From Lasiosphaeria ovina (taxonomy: Eukaryota > Ascomycota > Sordariomycetes > Sordariales > Lasiosphaeriaceae): a stretch of 64,000 bases of DNA. The notes below the pieces were generated by a model. The model made no database searches, was not told the DNA's origin, and was given only the letters and a program-made list of their open reading frames with translations. Shown here piece after piece: positions 33,401 to 46,800 of the stretch. How positions within the stretch are numbered: the stretch's first letter is position 1; each line of letters begins with the position of its first letter. The stretch covers positions 2,046,001 to 2,110,000 of the forward strand of contig JAULSN010000006.1 in NCBI GenBank assembly GCA_033439765.1, in the 5' to 3' direction. The translations under genes were made by a program, and so were the position numbers.

Positions 33401-36400
33401 GTATGTCCGGTAGATGCACTTCCCTGCCGCCCCGTTGTCCGTGATGACGAGAAACTGCTCTCCGAGGACATCGAACCACGTAATACCTGGGGTGTTTGCG
33501 TACACGGTGCTAAGCGCCGCTGCACGGCGTTCAGCAGGGTCCGAAGAACTTTCCATCGTGGAGCGCCATGTTGGCAGCAGCAAAGAGCGGCCTGCATTGT
33601 CGAGGCAAGAAAAATATCTTCCGACATCTTTGTCTGCCATTGGGTCGCCAATCATTACTGTATCGCCAGGATCGTACGTCGTCTGGCTCCATGCCCCATA
33701 AACGGATTTCGTCCACGTATGGTTCGGCAACACGGTCGCAACCTCGCGCCCCAGGGGATCATAAAATGTTGTTGAGAAGGCCACGCCAGGGGATGGCCGA
33801 CGGAAAGCATGGCTATCGTCGAAAGCCGCATCGTATTGTCTGACCACGGCGGAGCCTGAGCTGACAACTTTATGGTCGCTCATAACCCACCGCTCATGGC
33901 CTGGCGTAGCTCTGTCGAGAGTCTTATGTTGCATCAGCCGGCCCCGGCCATCAAAATAGGAGATGGACACGACCAGTTGTGGCGGTTCCGAGGTGGCTGC
34001 CACATGTCTATCTCTGGCCACGGAGACGTTGTACGACGGATTCCAGCAGCCGGTGTCGGAGGATGACATTGAAAACCCAGAAAAAGAGAAGCTCGTGCTG
34101 CTTTTCAGCAGGGGCTCGGCAACTTTCAATGGCTCCGAGATAAGCTCATCGAGTTCGCCAGGGGTTAGGCAGGCCTGGAACCCATCCAACGTGTCTCCGA
34201 GTGGAGCAGCTGGCTTGCCCATCACGGCTATTCCGACACATTGGCCGAGGGCGTCGAAAGTGCAGGCTGTCTGGTTGCCGTTCACGTCGGTTACCAACCG
34301 AGGCTGCATGGCCCGGTAGTCGACCACGGCGCTGGCCGTGTTGCCCACGGCGTTTAAAACCTGGACGGGATGTAGAAAGTATGCATCATACGTGACCGTG
34401 TCGCATTGTCCAAAAGGATCCACGTGGCACATGGGCAAGAAGAAGGATTCTCGGGCGATAGCTAGCTCTTGCTCTGCGGTTGCATGCGTGTCTCGAGTCA
34501 ATCTCACCCACCCTGACGGCACCCACCAACAGCCGTCGTCGTCCAAGTCAACATATCCTCCACCGTGCTCTCCATTGTCGCCTAGAATGGACGTGTTGTC
34601 GAGTAGCGGAGCCTCCTGATCGTTTTGAAAGACAGCCTCTACCAGATCCGGGGTCATTGCAAGCACATAGCTCTCTCCCGCAATAGCTAAACTCTCAAGC
34701 ATGCGGGGTTGGAGCATCTTGGACAGATCGTTGGCTCTGTACCTGATCTGTTCGCGTCCAATGAGCCTCAACCCTGGCGCCGGACTGTCGTCGGTATAGT
34801 CCTTGTGAGGGAGGAGAGATACGAGGTTGTCAGGAGACAGCTCGTCGAACGTGAACCAATCCGATTTTGGGGAGAGACCTTTGATGTCGTAGAGACGGAT
34901 TTCCGCGCTGGCCGGGGAGTGGTACTCGTCAGGCGCCGATACCGAATTGGTGTAATCCTTCTCGGTATACGTAATGACTGGCTCGGCCTGAGCCTTCCAG
35001 TCTTCTGCGGTATGGATTGCCGTCCGAGCCGAGCGGCTTCTTCCGTGTGCAATCGTAACAGACTTGGTGATATTTCCAAAGCCGTCCACCCCCAGAGTGA
35101 ATTCTTGCTTGATTCGGACGTCTGCCGGACTACAGTCGACCTGACAAGCCACAGATTCCATTGGGCGAACATGGAATACGCCGGGATGGGCCCCCGAAGC
35201 TCGCTGCAGCATGTTTACGGAGCTTCTGTGGTCGCTCATGTAAAACGGTATCCGCTCCTTATCCGACGCGCCAAAGGCGAACACCTCGGTATGCAGCGGT
35301 GTTCCTTTCAGGGCTCTGTAGGCTTGACGCACTTCCGTTGACGACAAGGCGGAGCTAGGAATAGCTGGATCTTGAACTGAGGCAGCTGTTGCGTGGATAC
35401 CCGGGGCACTATAATACTCAGACTTATAAAGTGCGCGGGTTTTCTCCCAGTCTTCGTATGTGCCAGTGCTGTACCACGACACCTGGAGGGTCGGGGAAGA
35501 TGCAAGAGCTCCCTGGAATTCGGTCGCGACAGGAAATGTAGTTGAATCTCTTTCCAACAAGAAATGCTCTGCCGTGACAGTCTCTACCTTCCCAAAGCCA
35601 CGGAACTCTCGTTCTAGGCCGTCGTAGCAGCCGTCATGGTACTCGTAGCGGCTAATGTGGTAAGAGCGGCTGAGATGGTCATACTTGGCCACCTGGGTCA
35701 GACAGTGGACCGGAAAGTGAAGCTTCGTGGGCCATGGCCTCCCAGCGAGATTATCCGCTTGGTGGAATTTCACAGAGGACGTGTAGTCCATGCGGGTCTC
35801 TAAGGGGCCGTTTCGGTACGCTCTAAGGAGATGAGGTTTTAGGCCGTGGGCGAAGTCGAGGTACTGCAGTGATAGCGAACTTGATACCGGAAGCGAGGTG
35901 GACCATACGATGGAGGGAATTCCGATGCCGAAGAGATCAAGGGCGCTGACTTCCGAGAGGGAATCCAACGCTGGGAATGGAACGTCAACGGGCAGGCTCC
36001 AGCCATTCCCGGACTGGTTGAAATACACTTTGATGCCACCTCCAGGCAGGAAGTAGAGAAGGTCGGAGACCCCAGACCCATCGATATCGGCGACCCGAAT
36101 GCGAGTCTGGTTGTATTGGTCATGAGCGTCCACCCATGGCGAGTTATCCATGCAAATCTTGGCCCCAAACTGACCATATCCCATATTCGGCCAGTAACAG
36201 ACATTGCCGTTTCTGATCCTCACCAAGTCCACAAGTCCGTCACCTGAAAAATCCGCCAGAAAGATGGACTCGACGCCGTCTGAGAACAGCACCCGAGGAC
36301 CATCGTTTTCGGTCTCACCGGTAAAGGTGCGCCTACCCTGGGCATAGCCACGTGTGCCGAGAGAGGGATACCACAGGAAGCTATCCGCCTCAGCAATAAT

Positions 36401-38152
36401 AATATCTGCCAGTCCATCACCGGTCAGATCCAGGTAGCGGAAATTGGGGTTTTTGGAATCGACCGTCGGCCATGACGGGAACGCAGTGAATTCCGTCCAG
36501 CCGCCTTCATCAGTTCGTTCGAAAAAGCCTTGCAACCCCAGCTCATCCATCACCAGGTCCAGCCGCCCATTTCCGTCGAGGTCTATAAATTCCGCGGCGT
36601 CCCCTTTGGCGCTGGGACAGGGGACCGCACCCAATTGTTCAGCAGGGGCGAAGAGGACTGCTCCACGGCCGGCTGGGGGATCATGGTAGTTCGGCTGGTA
36701 TGAGCTCAGGTTCCTCATGTGGAACCAGCCGGATTCATGGGTGAGCAAGGCGCTTGGCTGGCCCGTTCCGTCTAGATCAAGCCACTGGAAGGGGGACGAA
36801 AGACCAACAGGAAGGTTCGCCATGGCGGACGAGGGAACTGTGGCAATGGAGGCGGCTGTCAGATCTATCTTGGTATAGTCAAACTCCATGGGTGGCACGG
36901 ATCTTTTGACAGGGCAGCCCGAGGCGTCCAGCAAATGCCCAGATTGAGTAACGGCTGATAGAACTGTGACAGTTCCCGACTCGTCGTATGACAGGTTCAT
37001 CGATCTGATCAGGTAATCTTGGACCCCAAGCTCCTGTTCTAGGTGATGAAAGAAAAGCAGCCGGCGGCAGAGACGATACGTCCGAACTTCAAAACCCGCC
37101 GTGTAGGTCGAAAAGGGGTCCTGTCGTGCCGGCCAAGGCCTGTCAGGTTTGGCCTTAGGGTTGTCGCCGGTGTGGTCCCCGTAGTCGAAGACAACCTCAA
37201 ACATCCAGTCGCTATCTGGTACCGGCCGTACCTGCCCATTGCGATCGCGGTTGGGCTTCATATTGCCGTACATGATGGACTTGATGTACCGGTTCGTTGA
37301 TCGGCTCATCGAGGAACGATGTGTCTCGTGGGCCTGTTCCAGGCAGACCCCAGCGGAGTCCTCGATCTTATAGGAGTACTGAATGGCCTTGCCATGGCTG
37401 TCGTAGCTCGCGCAAAGGAGCCAAGCAAATACGCGCCCGGTCAGTGGGTCTAGAATCTTGGAATTGGCAGACTGGCCATAAAAGGACGTTGTGTTGGCCG
37501 GGGATATCGTCCTCCAGTACGTGTCGGCTGGTCTCCCTTCCTTGGACCAGCGCTCGATTCGGAGGAAGACACCTTCGGTCCTGGGCCAGTACTCGCGGAC
37601 GTTCCAGCCTCCACGCACTGTTTCCAGAAAGCGACTGTCCTCTCCCGCGAGGTTGGCCATCTTAGGCACCAGGTCTTCCAGTCCGCTGAACAGAAATACG
37701 TCAGAATCAGCGTCGTCATCATATTGCGGCAGCCCCTTGGCGGTCTTCCGGGTAATGGACGGGCAAGAGAGCTGCCACCCGATTCCACAGGGGCCGTTTC
37801 CCGCGCTGGAGTCATAGGAGAGCGAGACGTCGGGCGTGAGTCCATTCCCGTCGGTAGTTACGTCGAATGGAATACTCAGCGAGCAGGTCCCAGAAACTGG
37901 GTTTACTTGAAATTTCTCGTCGATCGATTTCAACGCACCACCGCCGGATGGCGCCTTGAGCGTCGGAACAGACGAACCATAGCGAGGATTTTGCTGGCCG
38001 ACCCCATGTCCACCGTGTTCCGCTGCCCTGCTGTCGGCCGTGTAACTAGGACCCGGACTCCCTTTGGTGGTCGTAAACAAATCCCACCCCTTGGGTTTCT
38101 GGATCTGCCCGTTGGGCTCCAGTGGAGATAGGTGCGGGGGCTTGGCTGCCAT
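30478..38152 (-). CDS. Toxin-complex TcB-TcC fusion (SpvB + Rhs) with C-terminal effector
   Basis: A main frame of 2,292 codons (38152-31277) joins in phase 0 to a second exon (31104-30478, 209 codons). Domains by rough residue: SpvB-type domain ~75-340; FG-GAP/VCBS-like repeats with DLTGDGLADI, DFSGDGLVDL and DIDGSGVSDL (~575-695); TcB middle regions to ~1050; TccC-type Rhs/YD repeats ~1350-2200; Rhs core ending at DPDGL (~2226). In bacterial Tc proteins TcB and the TcC core form a hollow cocoon around the C-terminal effector, and an aspartate protease centre at the end of the core cuts it free. That core is conserved here. The variable part carries HAEEN and EPCHSK...GHGC, resembling zinc-deaminase motifs (inference). 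No break is visible in the long frame. Bacterial homologues often have TcB and TcC as separate genes; here they are fused, paired with the divergent TcA gene. Confidence 0.93.
31105..31276 (-). other. Predicted intron separating Rhs core from effector exon
   Basis: Donor GTATGT at 31276-31271, acceptor TATAG ending at 31105, possible branch site TTTTAAC; 172 bp, phase 0. Without splicing the long frame stops only 10 codons past the donor, and the effector frame would have to start alone at the ATG at 31086. Confidence 0.7.
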
Positions 38153-39441
38153 TGTTCAAGCCTGGTGTGGTGACAAGATGCCTGTATCACCGCCCTCAGC
38201 TGGCACTAAGGCTTTAACTGTCTGAGGTAGGCAGTCATTCAAGTATGAAAGAGTCGGCTGAAAGAAAGTTCAGGACTCCCCGATGCGGAATCGAAGCAGA
38301 TCGCACATCTAGCGCAAGATGCTTAGGTGGGCCAAGATAAAGAGGCGGGAGGGCGGGACCTGGAATTAGGAATGATTCTTTCTCCTATACTAGGTGTCAG
38401 ACTGTCAGTGGGTGTAATTATTGAGTGACGGCCACAATCACCAAGTTCGAGCTCGGTTCCTTGTCGCCACAGGGCGCCGACGATACTGTTGGGGGGAGGC
38501 TTCAAGCCGCAACGCAGCTGTGTCCGCTAGAAAGGAACAAGTGGACACCTTCGCAATTGGGTAGGGGCCTCCCGAGCAGATTGGGGTTCGGCGCGGTAAC
38601 TACGCTTAGAGAATATGTTGGTACATTTCATTGAGATGAGACGCTGCTTTCTTCCGCATCCAGAGTTTGGGTCAGTGAAACCACACCAAGCTACGGAGGA
38701 AAATCCCGCAAGGTGGCAGCCCTGGTCAAGACCGAATTTCCGCACTGGAATGCGGGCGTTTATCGCGAGCAGTGATCAAATCGGGTATGCAGGCCGGGCA
38801 ACTACCTGGAGAAGAAGGCAAGATATGGAAAGGGTTTTACAACCCAACTGCCGACATGCCAAATGCCTGATTCTGCCGCCAGTCCATGCGCAGGTGCATG
38901 AGGAAGGGTGGAGGGGAAGGAAAAGAATAGAGGGGTAAAATCACGATTGAGGCATCATTATGTCTAGGTAGCATCCATAGCTTTGTCGAAGGGAAACGAA
39001 ACCCAGACTGAGGAAACTCTCTTCATAAGGATATTGGGTGGTTGCCTGACCTACCCCCTAAAAAGCTGGGATATGATCACTGTGCAGTCTGATATAGCCT
39101 ACCGTAGCTCCAGGCGAGCTCATAATCAAATGGTGAGTTGGTGACCCCGGTCGAGTGCTGGGCAGTGGGCTTTCCCCTGCGAAGCCGAAGCTAACACGCA
39201 TGCATGGCTGATCGATGACGCGTCCCACCAGAAGAACATGCTAGAAACCTCAATCTCCGCGGAGCCAGATGAGCGGCAGAAGTATTGGATGGGTGTTGGG
39301 GAGGCCCATATGCAGCACGTCCGAGAATTGAAGATAAAGAGTGTGGTATGGTAGCATGTGGGAGGGATCAGCCCGACAAATATTGAAATGAGGGCGGCCA
39401 GTCAAAAAAATTCAAGGTGCGGGGAAATTTCGAATATCTAT

Positions 39442-39759
39442 CTATCTAGGTAAGGATATGTTGGGTTTCAAGGTTTCTAGCTTCCCTAGGAGAGCCTTCT
39501 CCGTCCACGGATATGTACACTGCTTGGCTAGATCTTCCGTCATAGTCAGGCTCCGTAACGGCGAGGGATGAAACTCTCCGATTTCGGGCGCTTCCTGCGG
39601 TGTCCATCCAAGCAATATGGCAACGAGAACAAGAAGAATCCTCAAATTGGTGAGTTGAAGCAAGGGACGGACATGACCCCCCACGGGGTTGATCCGTATG
39701 TCCTCGACTTCTTCTGCATCTGTCGAGCAGAGCCGAACGCGTAGATCGAGATGCTCCAA
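39442..39759 (-). pseudogene. Leucine-rich fragment of an F-box-type protein
   Basis: 105 codons reading MEHLDLRVRLCSTDAEE, then INPVGGHVRPLLQLTNLR and LRSLTMTEDLAKQCTYPW. This resembles the C-terminal leucine-rich part of fungal F-box proteins, with no F-box upstream. It is probably a relic left in the spacer between the toxin genes. The family call is from general pattern only. Confidence 0.4.
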
Positions 39760-39860
39760 TGTGGGTTGGGAGGCAATGGAGGCCGCGGTCTAACTGATTA
39801 CAATCCTGCAAGCATGTCTCGTCTGTGTAACGGCGGTTAGCTCGGGTCTGGCCCTTCCTA

Positions 39861-40010
39861 GGGCCTCAAATCCTCCCTATTTTGGTTACATTTCCAGTCC
39901 AGCTACCTTTGGGCCTCAAATCCTCCCTATTTGGGTTACATTTCTAGGCTAGCTACCCTTGGGCCTCAAATCCTTCCCATTTGGGTTACAACTCCCAGCC
40001 AGCTATCCTC
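39861..40010. repeat. Three tandem 50-bp repeats
   Basis: Units begin GGGCCTCAAATCC at exactly 39861, 39911 and 39961, each followed by TCCC(T)ATTT..GGTTACA and a CAGCTA/GCTAGCTA box. The copies differ by several substitutions each and keep exact 50-bp spacing. They lie about 840-990 bp upstream of the predicted TcA start. Confidence 0.9.
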
Positions 40011-40845
40011 CAGGCGCAGTTCCTACAAGGCAGGCAAGTGCTGTAACAGGATCAAAGCGGATATGGGCTGTCATGGAAAGAGGCAGGCTAGGTTTGACAA
40101 CATGGGCCGAAAAAGCAATATTTCAATCCTGCAGGCTGTGGGTGGGTGGTGAGTCTAATGGTTACATGAGCATCAGAAATCAGCGGCAGGAAAGACAATA
40201 TTTATGCCGCTTGTTCAGTCGACTTGAAGACGAGTCCAATTACGACTTGAAGATGAGTCCAATTAGAGTAGCACAGCCCAGTTACAACTAAGCTAGTATT
40301 CAAATATCAGGGAGTCGCAAACGCAAAAGGAGGGTAGGATCACCCAACCAGCAGGCCGGACCGTGCAGACCGCGTGACAAAACGTGGAAACCCGAGGACC
40401 GGCATATCGATGAGCCAGTAGAAAACATTCCCCCAGCCAAAGCAACGGAAAGAGGAGGCACAACAATCCCCTTGACTTGGCGACTTTTGATACAGTGACG
40501 GATCATACAACCCTAGCCCTCCTATCATACCGTATTGATAGCCCGGCAACTTGAGTCTTTTGGCATTGACAAGGCCACATACATAGAATCTACATAGCTT
40601 GATTAGCGAGTGACCTCCATAGGTTATTGAGTCAAGTTCTTTTGGATATCTGCTTGACTCTAGTAGCTACTCGTGCTCATTTTGTGGTGTGTCCATACAG
40701 GTAGGCCGGGGCCGGTTTCGTGCCATGACCAGGTCTCATTCTCGAGTCTATATTTTATTCCTGTTGCCCTCACGGATCACTGCCTTTGCTTGGCGCCTGC
40801 CAAACCTGAGCATACTGGAATGTCGACCACGTAATCGCTGTGACC

Positions 40846-43800
40846 ATGGATTCTTCCTATGTTCGTTCCCTCGACGTCTGGGGCATATCACAGGAACTGA
40901 CTGACTCAACTGACTGAGATTAAAACAGGATCCTTCGTTGTCAGCTCTCACTGCCGAGCCCAGGCTTAGCGACACTGATGTTGCTACCGTCGAGGAACTC
41001 TTGGGCGGTGGCAAAGCTCACGCATCTACCGCCTCTCTTGACTTCGTTTTGACCAAGATCGAAGAGACTCGCAGTTTGAGATGCACGGTTGAATGTACCA
41101 CCTGGCTTGAAGACGAACAACTGCTGGCCCGGCTGACCTTTCTGGAACGTCTCTACCACTACACTCGGGGGAACGTGGCACTCGTCAGCCGGATTGTATC
41201 GGATAGGTCCGTATCTCCATCCACAGCCAGGGATATCGCCCGCTCCATTCACCGTCTCGGCCTTGCCAAGCCAGATGCCTCTGCCGGCGACGATTTGTCA
41301 GGTCTCGATACCCTACGACGACATCTGTTCGAGTCGGAGCCTGCTGCACTGGTCTGCGGGTTCATTGAAGCGGGTCTCATCCCTCTGGCCCCGGAACTCG
41401 GAGAACACGTTCTCCTCGTTCTTGAGCATGGCATGCAATCGGGACTCGGTACAGGCCAACATTCGTTGAACGCGCTTTTGGATGACAACAAGATCTTCCA
41501 GTCTGCCCCAGCCAATCTGCGTCCCGAGTTGAAGGAGTTGGTTTCCACCCTAGCCCGACTCCATTTGCTTGTAGAAGACCCGGAACAGATTGGGGTCCTC
41601 CTATCGCGAGACTACTCGTCTGCACACTCCATCTCCAAAATCCCCAAGGCCGAATTCCTGCAGTCGGTTGAGGATGCTGGTATCGACGTTGAGACGGCCG
41701 ACGCTATTTGGACCCGCGCCATGGCCACCAGCGTCCGCAACCAAGGCATCTGGATGGAAATATTGAAGGAGAAGCATGAGGTGCCACTTACCGGCGCGTT
41801 TGCGTCGCCATCTGCGAAGCAAGACAACGTCGTTAAACTGTCAGCGAGATCTGCCAACCTGTCAACCCTCTTTCAGGAACTCGATCAGATGGCCGACTGC
41901 GCCGAGTGCTCCTCCATTACCAGCCCCGCGGCCTATTTCGTCGACCTCCTGCACCAGCTCAACACGAGACCGGTCGATCCGAGCAAATCCTCGCCGACAC
42001 TGCTCGCGGAACTGTTCAAGCGCCGCCCGGATCTCGGAGACCTGAAACTCTCTTGCGCCAACACCAAGGTTCTCGTCCCATATATCGATCTCGCCAATGA
42101 AGCCTTGGAGTCGGTAGCTGCTAGTGGTTCGGGCATGGTGAAGGATTCCTACAACACCAAGAGCGATGAAGAGGAGTACGATGAGTGTCCTGATGATGGC
42201 CATTCAACCATGGTTCAAAACATCAATTTCGACGTCTACCGCCAGCTTGTTCACCCGCTTATATTCCCTCTTGTGACCTTCCCGTACAACGAAGCTGTCG
42301 AGAGCGTAAGGGCGTATCTTGAGGGTCTAGGCTCATCGAGAAACGAGCTTCTCGCCGTCTTCCGAGCACCATACCGCTTGGTACCCAGTACAATGGTCAG
42401 CAAGACTGCCGCTCACGCCATGGCTCAGAGCGTTCTCGACCGCGCCATCTCGGCCGAGTATCTTGGCCTCACGGGCGAGGACTACGTCGCCATCACCCAC
42501 GAAGCATTCCAGTCCCGCGAGTACCTCGTCAACGTCGGCCAGGTAACGTCGGCTACCTACGTGCAAGGCTATCAGTCTTTCATCGGCGTTACCACGCCCG
42601 GTGCTTACTGGGGCTACCAAGACGACGCATCAATGCTCAGCGACACAGACGGGCTCACTTGTATTCGTGACCAGTTTCTCCCTCGTTCCGGGCTCTCATT
42701 CGAAGAGACACTAGCACTATTGAGAACCGAGTACCTGGGTCGCCGGCTCGTCATATCGTCGACCTCCAGCGGCAAGCAGGAATTTTCGGGGCTGGTAGCG
42801 GATATGCGTCTTCGCTACCATCCACCCCCCGGGCACTCCAGTCTCGCCATCCGGCTCGGCCAGTGCGACAGCCTGCAAGCTTTCCTGCGCCTCTGGCGAA
42901 AGCTTGGATGGTCATTGGAAGACTTGGATGCCGCCGTGGTAATGCTTGCCGGCAAGAAGCTCATCAGCGTGGGTCCTGTCGCCATTGACGGCCTAGCAGA
43001 GATCAAGCGCATCTCCTCGGCGACCAATCTCCCTGTGCAGGATATCTTGCCGTTGTGGGGGGATATGAACACGACCTCGGCGAAATCTGCGTACGCCCGC
43101 CTCTTTCTTCAGCGGCGGGTGACGCGTGAAGATGACGTCTTCGCCGCCGACGGCAATGGGAAATACCTCTCCTCTGGCGGGTTGAAAATCTCGGACCACC
43201 GGAGAACGATTCTGTCTACGCTCCTCATCGGCGATGCGGAGTTGAGCGCCATCCTCTCCGGCGCCGAGTGGATCGGTGATCGCCTGACGCTCCAGAGCAT
43301 CTCATACGTGTATAGAATCAGCCTGCTCTCTCGAATGCTTGGCATATCGCCGGTACAGTATCGCAAGGTCCTATCACTGCTTCCTCCAAGATCGGACATC
43401 TTTCGGGATCCCCGATCCACGCGATCCGTCCTGGAGGAGTTCCAGCAGCTGAGGAAGGTCGGCTGGACCCTCGACACACAGCTTTTTGTCGTTGGGAATG
43501 TCATGGACGCCACTGGGGTGCCGGCGGGATTCACTGCAGACATTGCCATCTCGGCTACCTTGGATGTCGTCAGGGGGAACATGAGCACGGCGTCGGACAA
43601 CAGCATGCCGTCAAGCTCGGACAAGCCTCCCGATGCTCAGCAATACACCCGAGAAGATGTGGCCAAGGTGTCTGCCGCGCTCTTTGGGGAGGAAATTGGG
43701 AGCGAGGTGGAGAGGTTTATCGAGGGTATGTGACGTGGTCTACTCCCCTGATGGTGGTGGGAAATTCTGACATATGTTGGGTTCAATCATAGGGGTACAC

Positions 43801-46800
43801 AAGACGACAAGCGAGGTTCTCCTGCGAGCACGCACGGAAATACCACATTGGCTACAGGACAAAGTGCAGTTGATCAACGACAACAACATTGGGAAGTGGT
43901 CTTTGAGCTTGACGGGCTTTCTAGGAAAGCAGGAAGTATGTTTGCTTCTCAGGCCACAGACCTTCTCTTTCTGGCAGCTTTTTTCGGAGATACTGACAAA
44001 GATACCTATGCAGGAACATGAGCTGGCACGTCTCATCGGATCTGAGCAAACACGTCATCTTCAGGACCGGTCAATGTCCTCATACAACCGATTCTTGCTC
44101 CCCATTATTTCCGACAAACATAAGAGCGTGTTCGGCGATGAGGCGGTCGAGGTCGGAAGGTCCTGGGCCGAACGTGCCGAACAGCTGGAGAATCAGACGC
44201 TCCGACGAAGAATCGCCTTTTTGAAAGATGCAGCGCCACTCGTGTGCGAGAAGATCAACCACAAAACAATACTCAATATCATGGGCGTGGTGGTCCCGGC
44301 GCTCGACGTCGTCGTCCTGGAGACTCTCCTCTCCGACGTCGTCCGTGTCCCAGACGGCGACAAGCATTCGGTTACCGCAATGCAGGCTCTCTGCCGCTTG
44401 GCTCCTCCCAATCCAGACCAAGATCATTTCGATGGCTACTTTTCGCCGTCGGGTACCGATGCATACACCTTCACTGCTACTTCGAGCGTGGCCCCACAGA
44501 TGATTCTCAGCGGTTCGAAAATTGAGTTTACCAAAGCATCCGGCAATGAATGGCTGTCCAAAGGGACACAGAGGCTGGCAGGCCATGTGTGGTACTCTTT
44601 GCAGCTATCTGGAGGCTCGATCGCCGACTTCTCGTACAAGACCGACCACGGGCCATCCGTTGTCCCTCTGGCATCCATGTTGACCGACCATCGTTCGGTC
44701 CAGCTGGTGTCAGACGTCTTGGTGAGGCTCACAAGAGCTTCGATTCCCATAGCGATATACAAACTCCAGAGAGAAGAGGTTCAATACTTCCAGCGTCTCG
44801 CCGGGTTCGACGTTGGCGCCCTCAGCTTTGCCAATATTAAACATCTGCACGCATACGCAGATCTGCGAGACACGCTTCCCAAGCCAATAGGCAAAAATGC
44901 TGTCTTTCCACTGATGAACTTCTACAAGACTCTCGATAGCTGGGACGTACCCAGCCCTGGCAGTCTGGTTGGTCAGATCGCACTCGCCACACGGTGGTCG
45001 GAGGACCAAATTCGTGCCGTCTTAGCGGCGAAATACCCGTCCCTGGATGAGAGGCAGTTGGTCGACATTTTCAAGCACATTCCCGCGCTCCGCGAGCTGC
45101 GGGATGTTATGCTGCTCCTCTCCAAGCAAGGGTTCCAAGGGGTATCCCCCGACCTCCTCTTCTCCCTTGCCCACCCGGCTCTGCCTCAAAAGCCTACGGT
45201 CACGACGGATAAAGGCTCCAAGGACTCACCAAAACATGACTCTCCAAAGCATTCTGACCCAGGATCAAAACAAGGCTCTCCACCACGTTCTAATCCGGGA
45301 TCGCCTATTCCAGCAAAATGCCTTTGTAATCCTTGCCGATGTTTCCACTGTCCTCGGTTGCTTGGGTACGACTGTCTAGGACGGGGATTTCCCACGGGCT
45401 CTTTCCCAGCCCAAGAGCTTGCGAGACGGCTTGATGGCCTCGCTCAGTCATCCAAGGCTGACGCCGCTACAGAAGATGGCCTAGCAAACATACTGGACAA
45501 CACTGTCGAGAAGAGTTATCGGGATGTGGCAGAGCTACGGCTTGTTCTGTGCGTTGGTCGAAAAGATTCGAGACAGGCCTTTGCTGGCGCCGAGAACAGA
45601 CTAAGAGCGACCCGACGAAGTGCGCTTGTACAATACCTCCTGCAGCAGCCTCTCATCAAGGCGCACGGGATATACGATGCGGATGCGCTCTGCGGGTACT
45701 TGCTGATTGACGTCCAAACGGGGCCGTCGTTGCGCACGTCGAGAATCAAACAAGCCATCTCGACGATACAGGTGTTTTTGCAAAGATGCATCCTAGGCCT
45801 AGAGCAGCAGTTTGGGATATCAAACAAGGCCATCAGCCGGGACGATTACGAGTACCTTGTGAGATATCGCCTGTGGGAAGCAAATCGCAAGGCTTTTCTC
45901 TATCCCGAGTCGTGGATCGACCCGACACTCCGCGACGACAAGAGCGAGCAGTTCCGGGCCCTCGAAGCAGCCATCTCGCAAGGTAGCCCCACAGAAGACT
46001 CGGTCGACCAAGCAGTCAGGAAATACATCTACTCGATGCATGATGTTGGGAATCTCGAGGTCCAAGCCTACCTGTGGGACCGGCACAACGACCACAGCGG
46101 CAACGATAAGCGGTCACGGCTACACCTTTTCGCACGGACGCGCGCAGCGCCGTGGCAGTATCACTACCGCACGCTCGACCTCGTGGGCGAAAAGGAGAAC
46201 CAGGCCGCCTTCTGGAAGCCGTGGGAAAAGATGTCGGCCGATGTCCAGACGCATGAGATCGCGGAGAATGTGTTCAACAAGACTTCCAATGCCGGCTGCT
46301 ACATGATCCCAGCAATCTTGGGTCACCGCATGTTCCTGTTTCTCCCGCACTTTACGCACTCTACACCCGCAGATCCCATGGGGAAGGAGTTGAAGGACCA
46401 GACGCCGAGAAAGCTTGCCGACCGGACGGTATCCGAATCCGCAAAACAAAAACAATGGCAGATGCGCATGGGCTGGACCGAGTATCGCAAAGGGAAATGG
46501 ACACCGAAGCAAGTATCTGCCGACGTACTTCTGATCAACGGGGAGGTGAACGACTACAAAGCTCCGAATTCTGAGAGCGATTCCCTTGACGAAACAGTAG
46601 CGAGAGAATTGGCTGCGCAATTCCCGGGTATTGAGACTTTCAAATTCTGGGTGTCACAGCGGCTTGTAGAGACAGACGTGGCCCAAGACTCAATCATCAT
46701 CAACATGGAACGCTTCGTCGGCCCCGTAAGCCCTGGCCGGCCTATTTGGAATGACTCCTACGACCGGTTTTACGCATACAAGCTGGGGACCTTTGAATGG

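Larger units (their letters stand above)
38153..40845. promoter_or_regulatory. Shared divergent spacer of the two toxin genes
   Basis: 2.7 kb between head-to-head TcB-TcC and TcA genes, so both promoters must lie here. It contains three 50-bp tandem repeats (39861-40010), a near-duplicate 22-bp pair (ACTTGAAGA.GAGTCCAATTA, about 40224-40268), and an F-box-type relic (39442-39759). No intact additional gene is supported. No specific transcription-factor site can be named with confidence. Confidence 0.55.
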
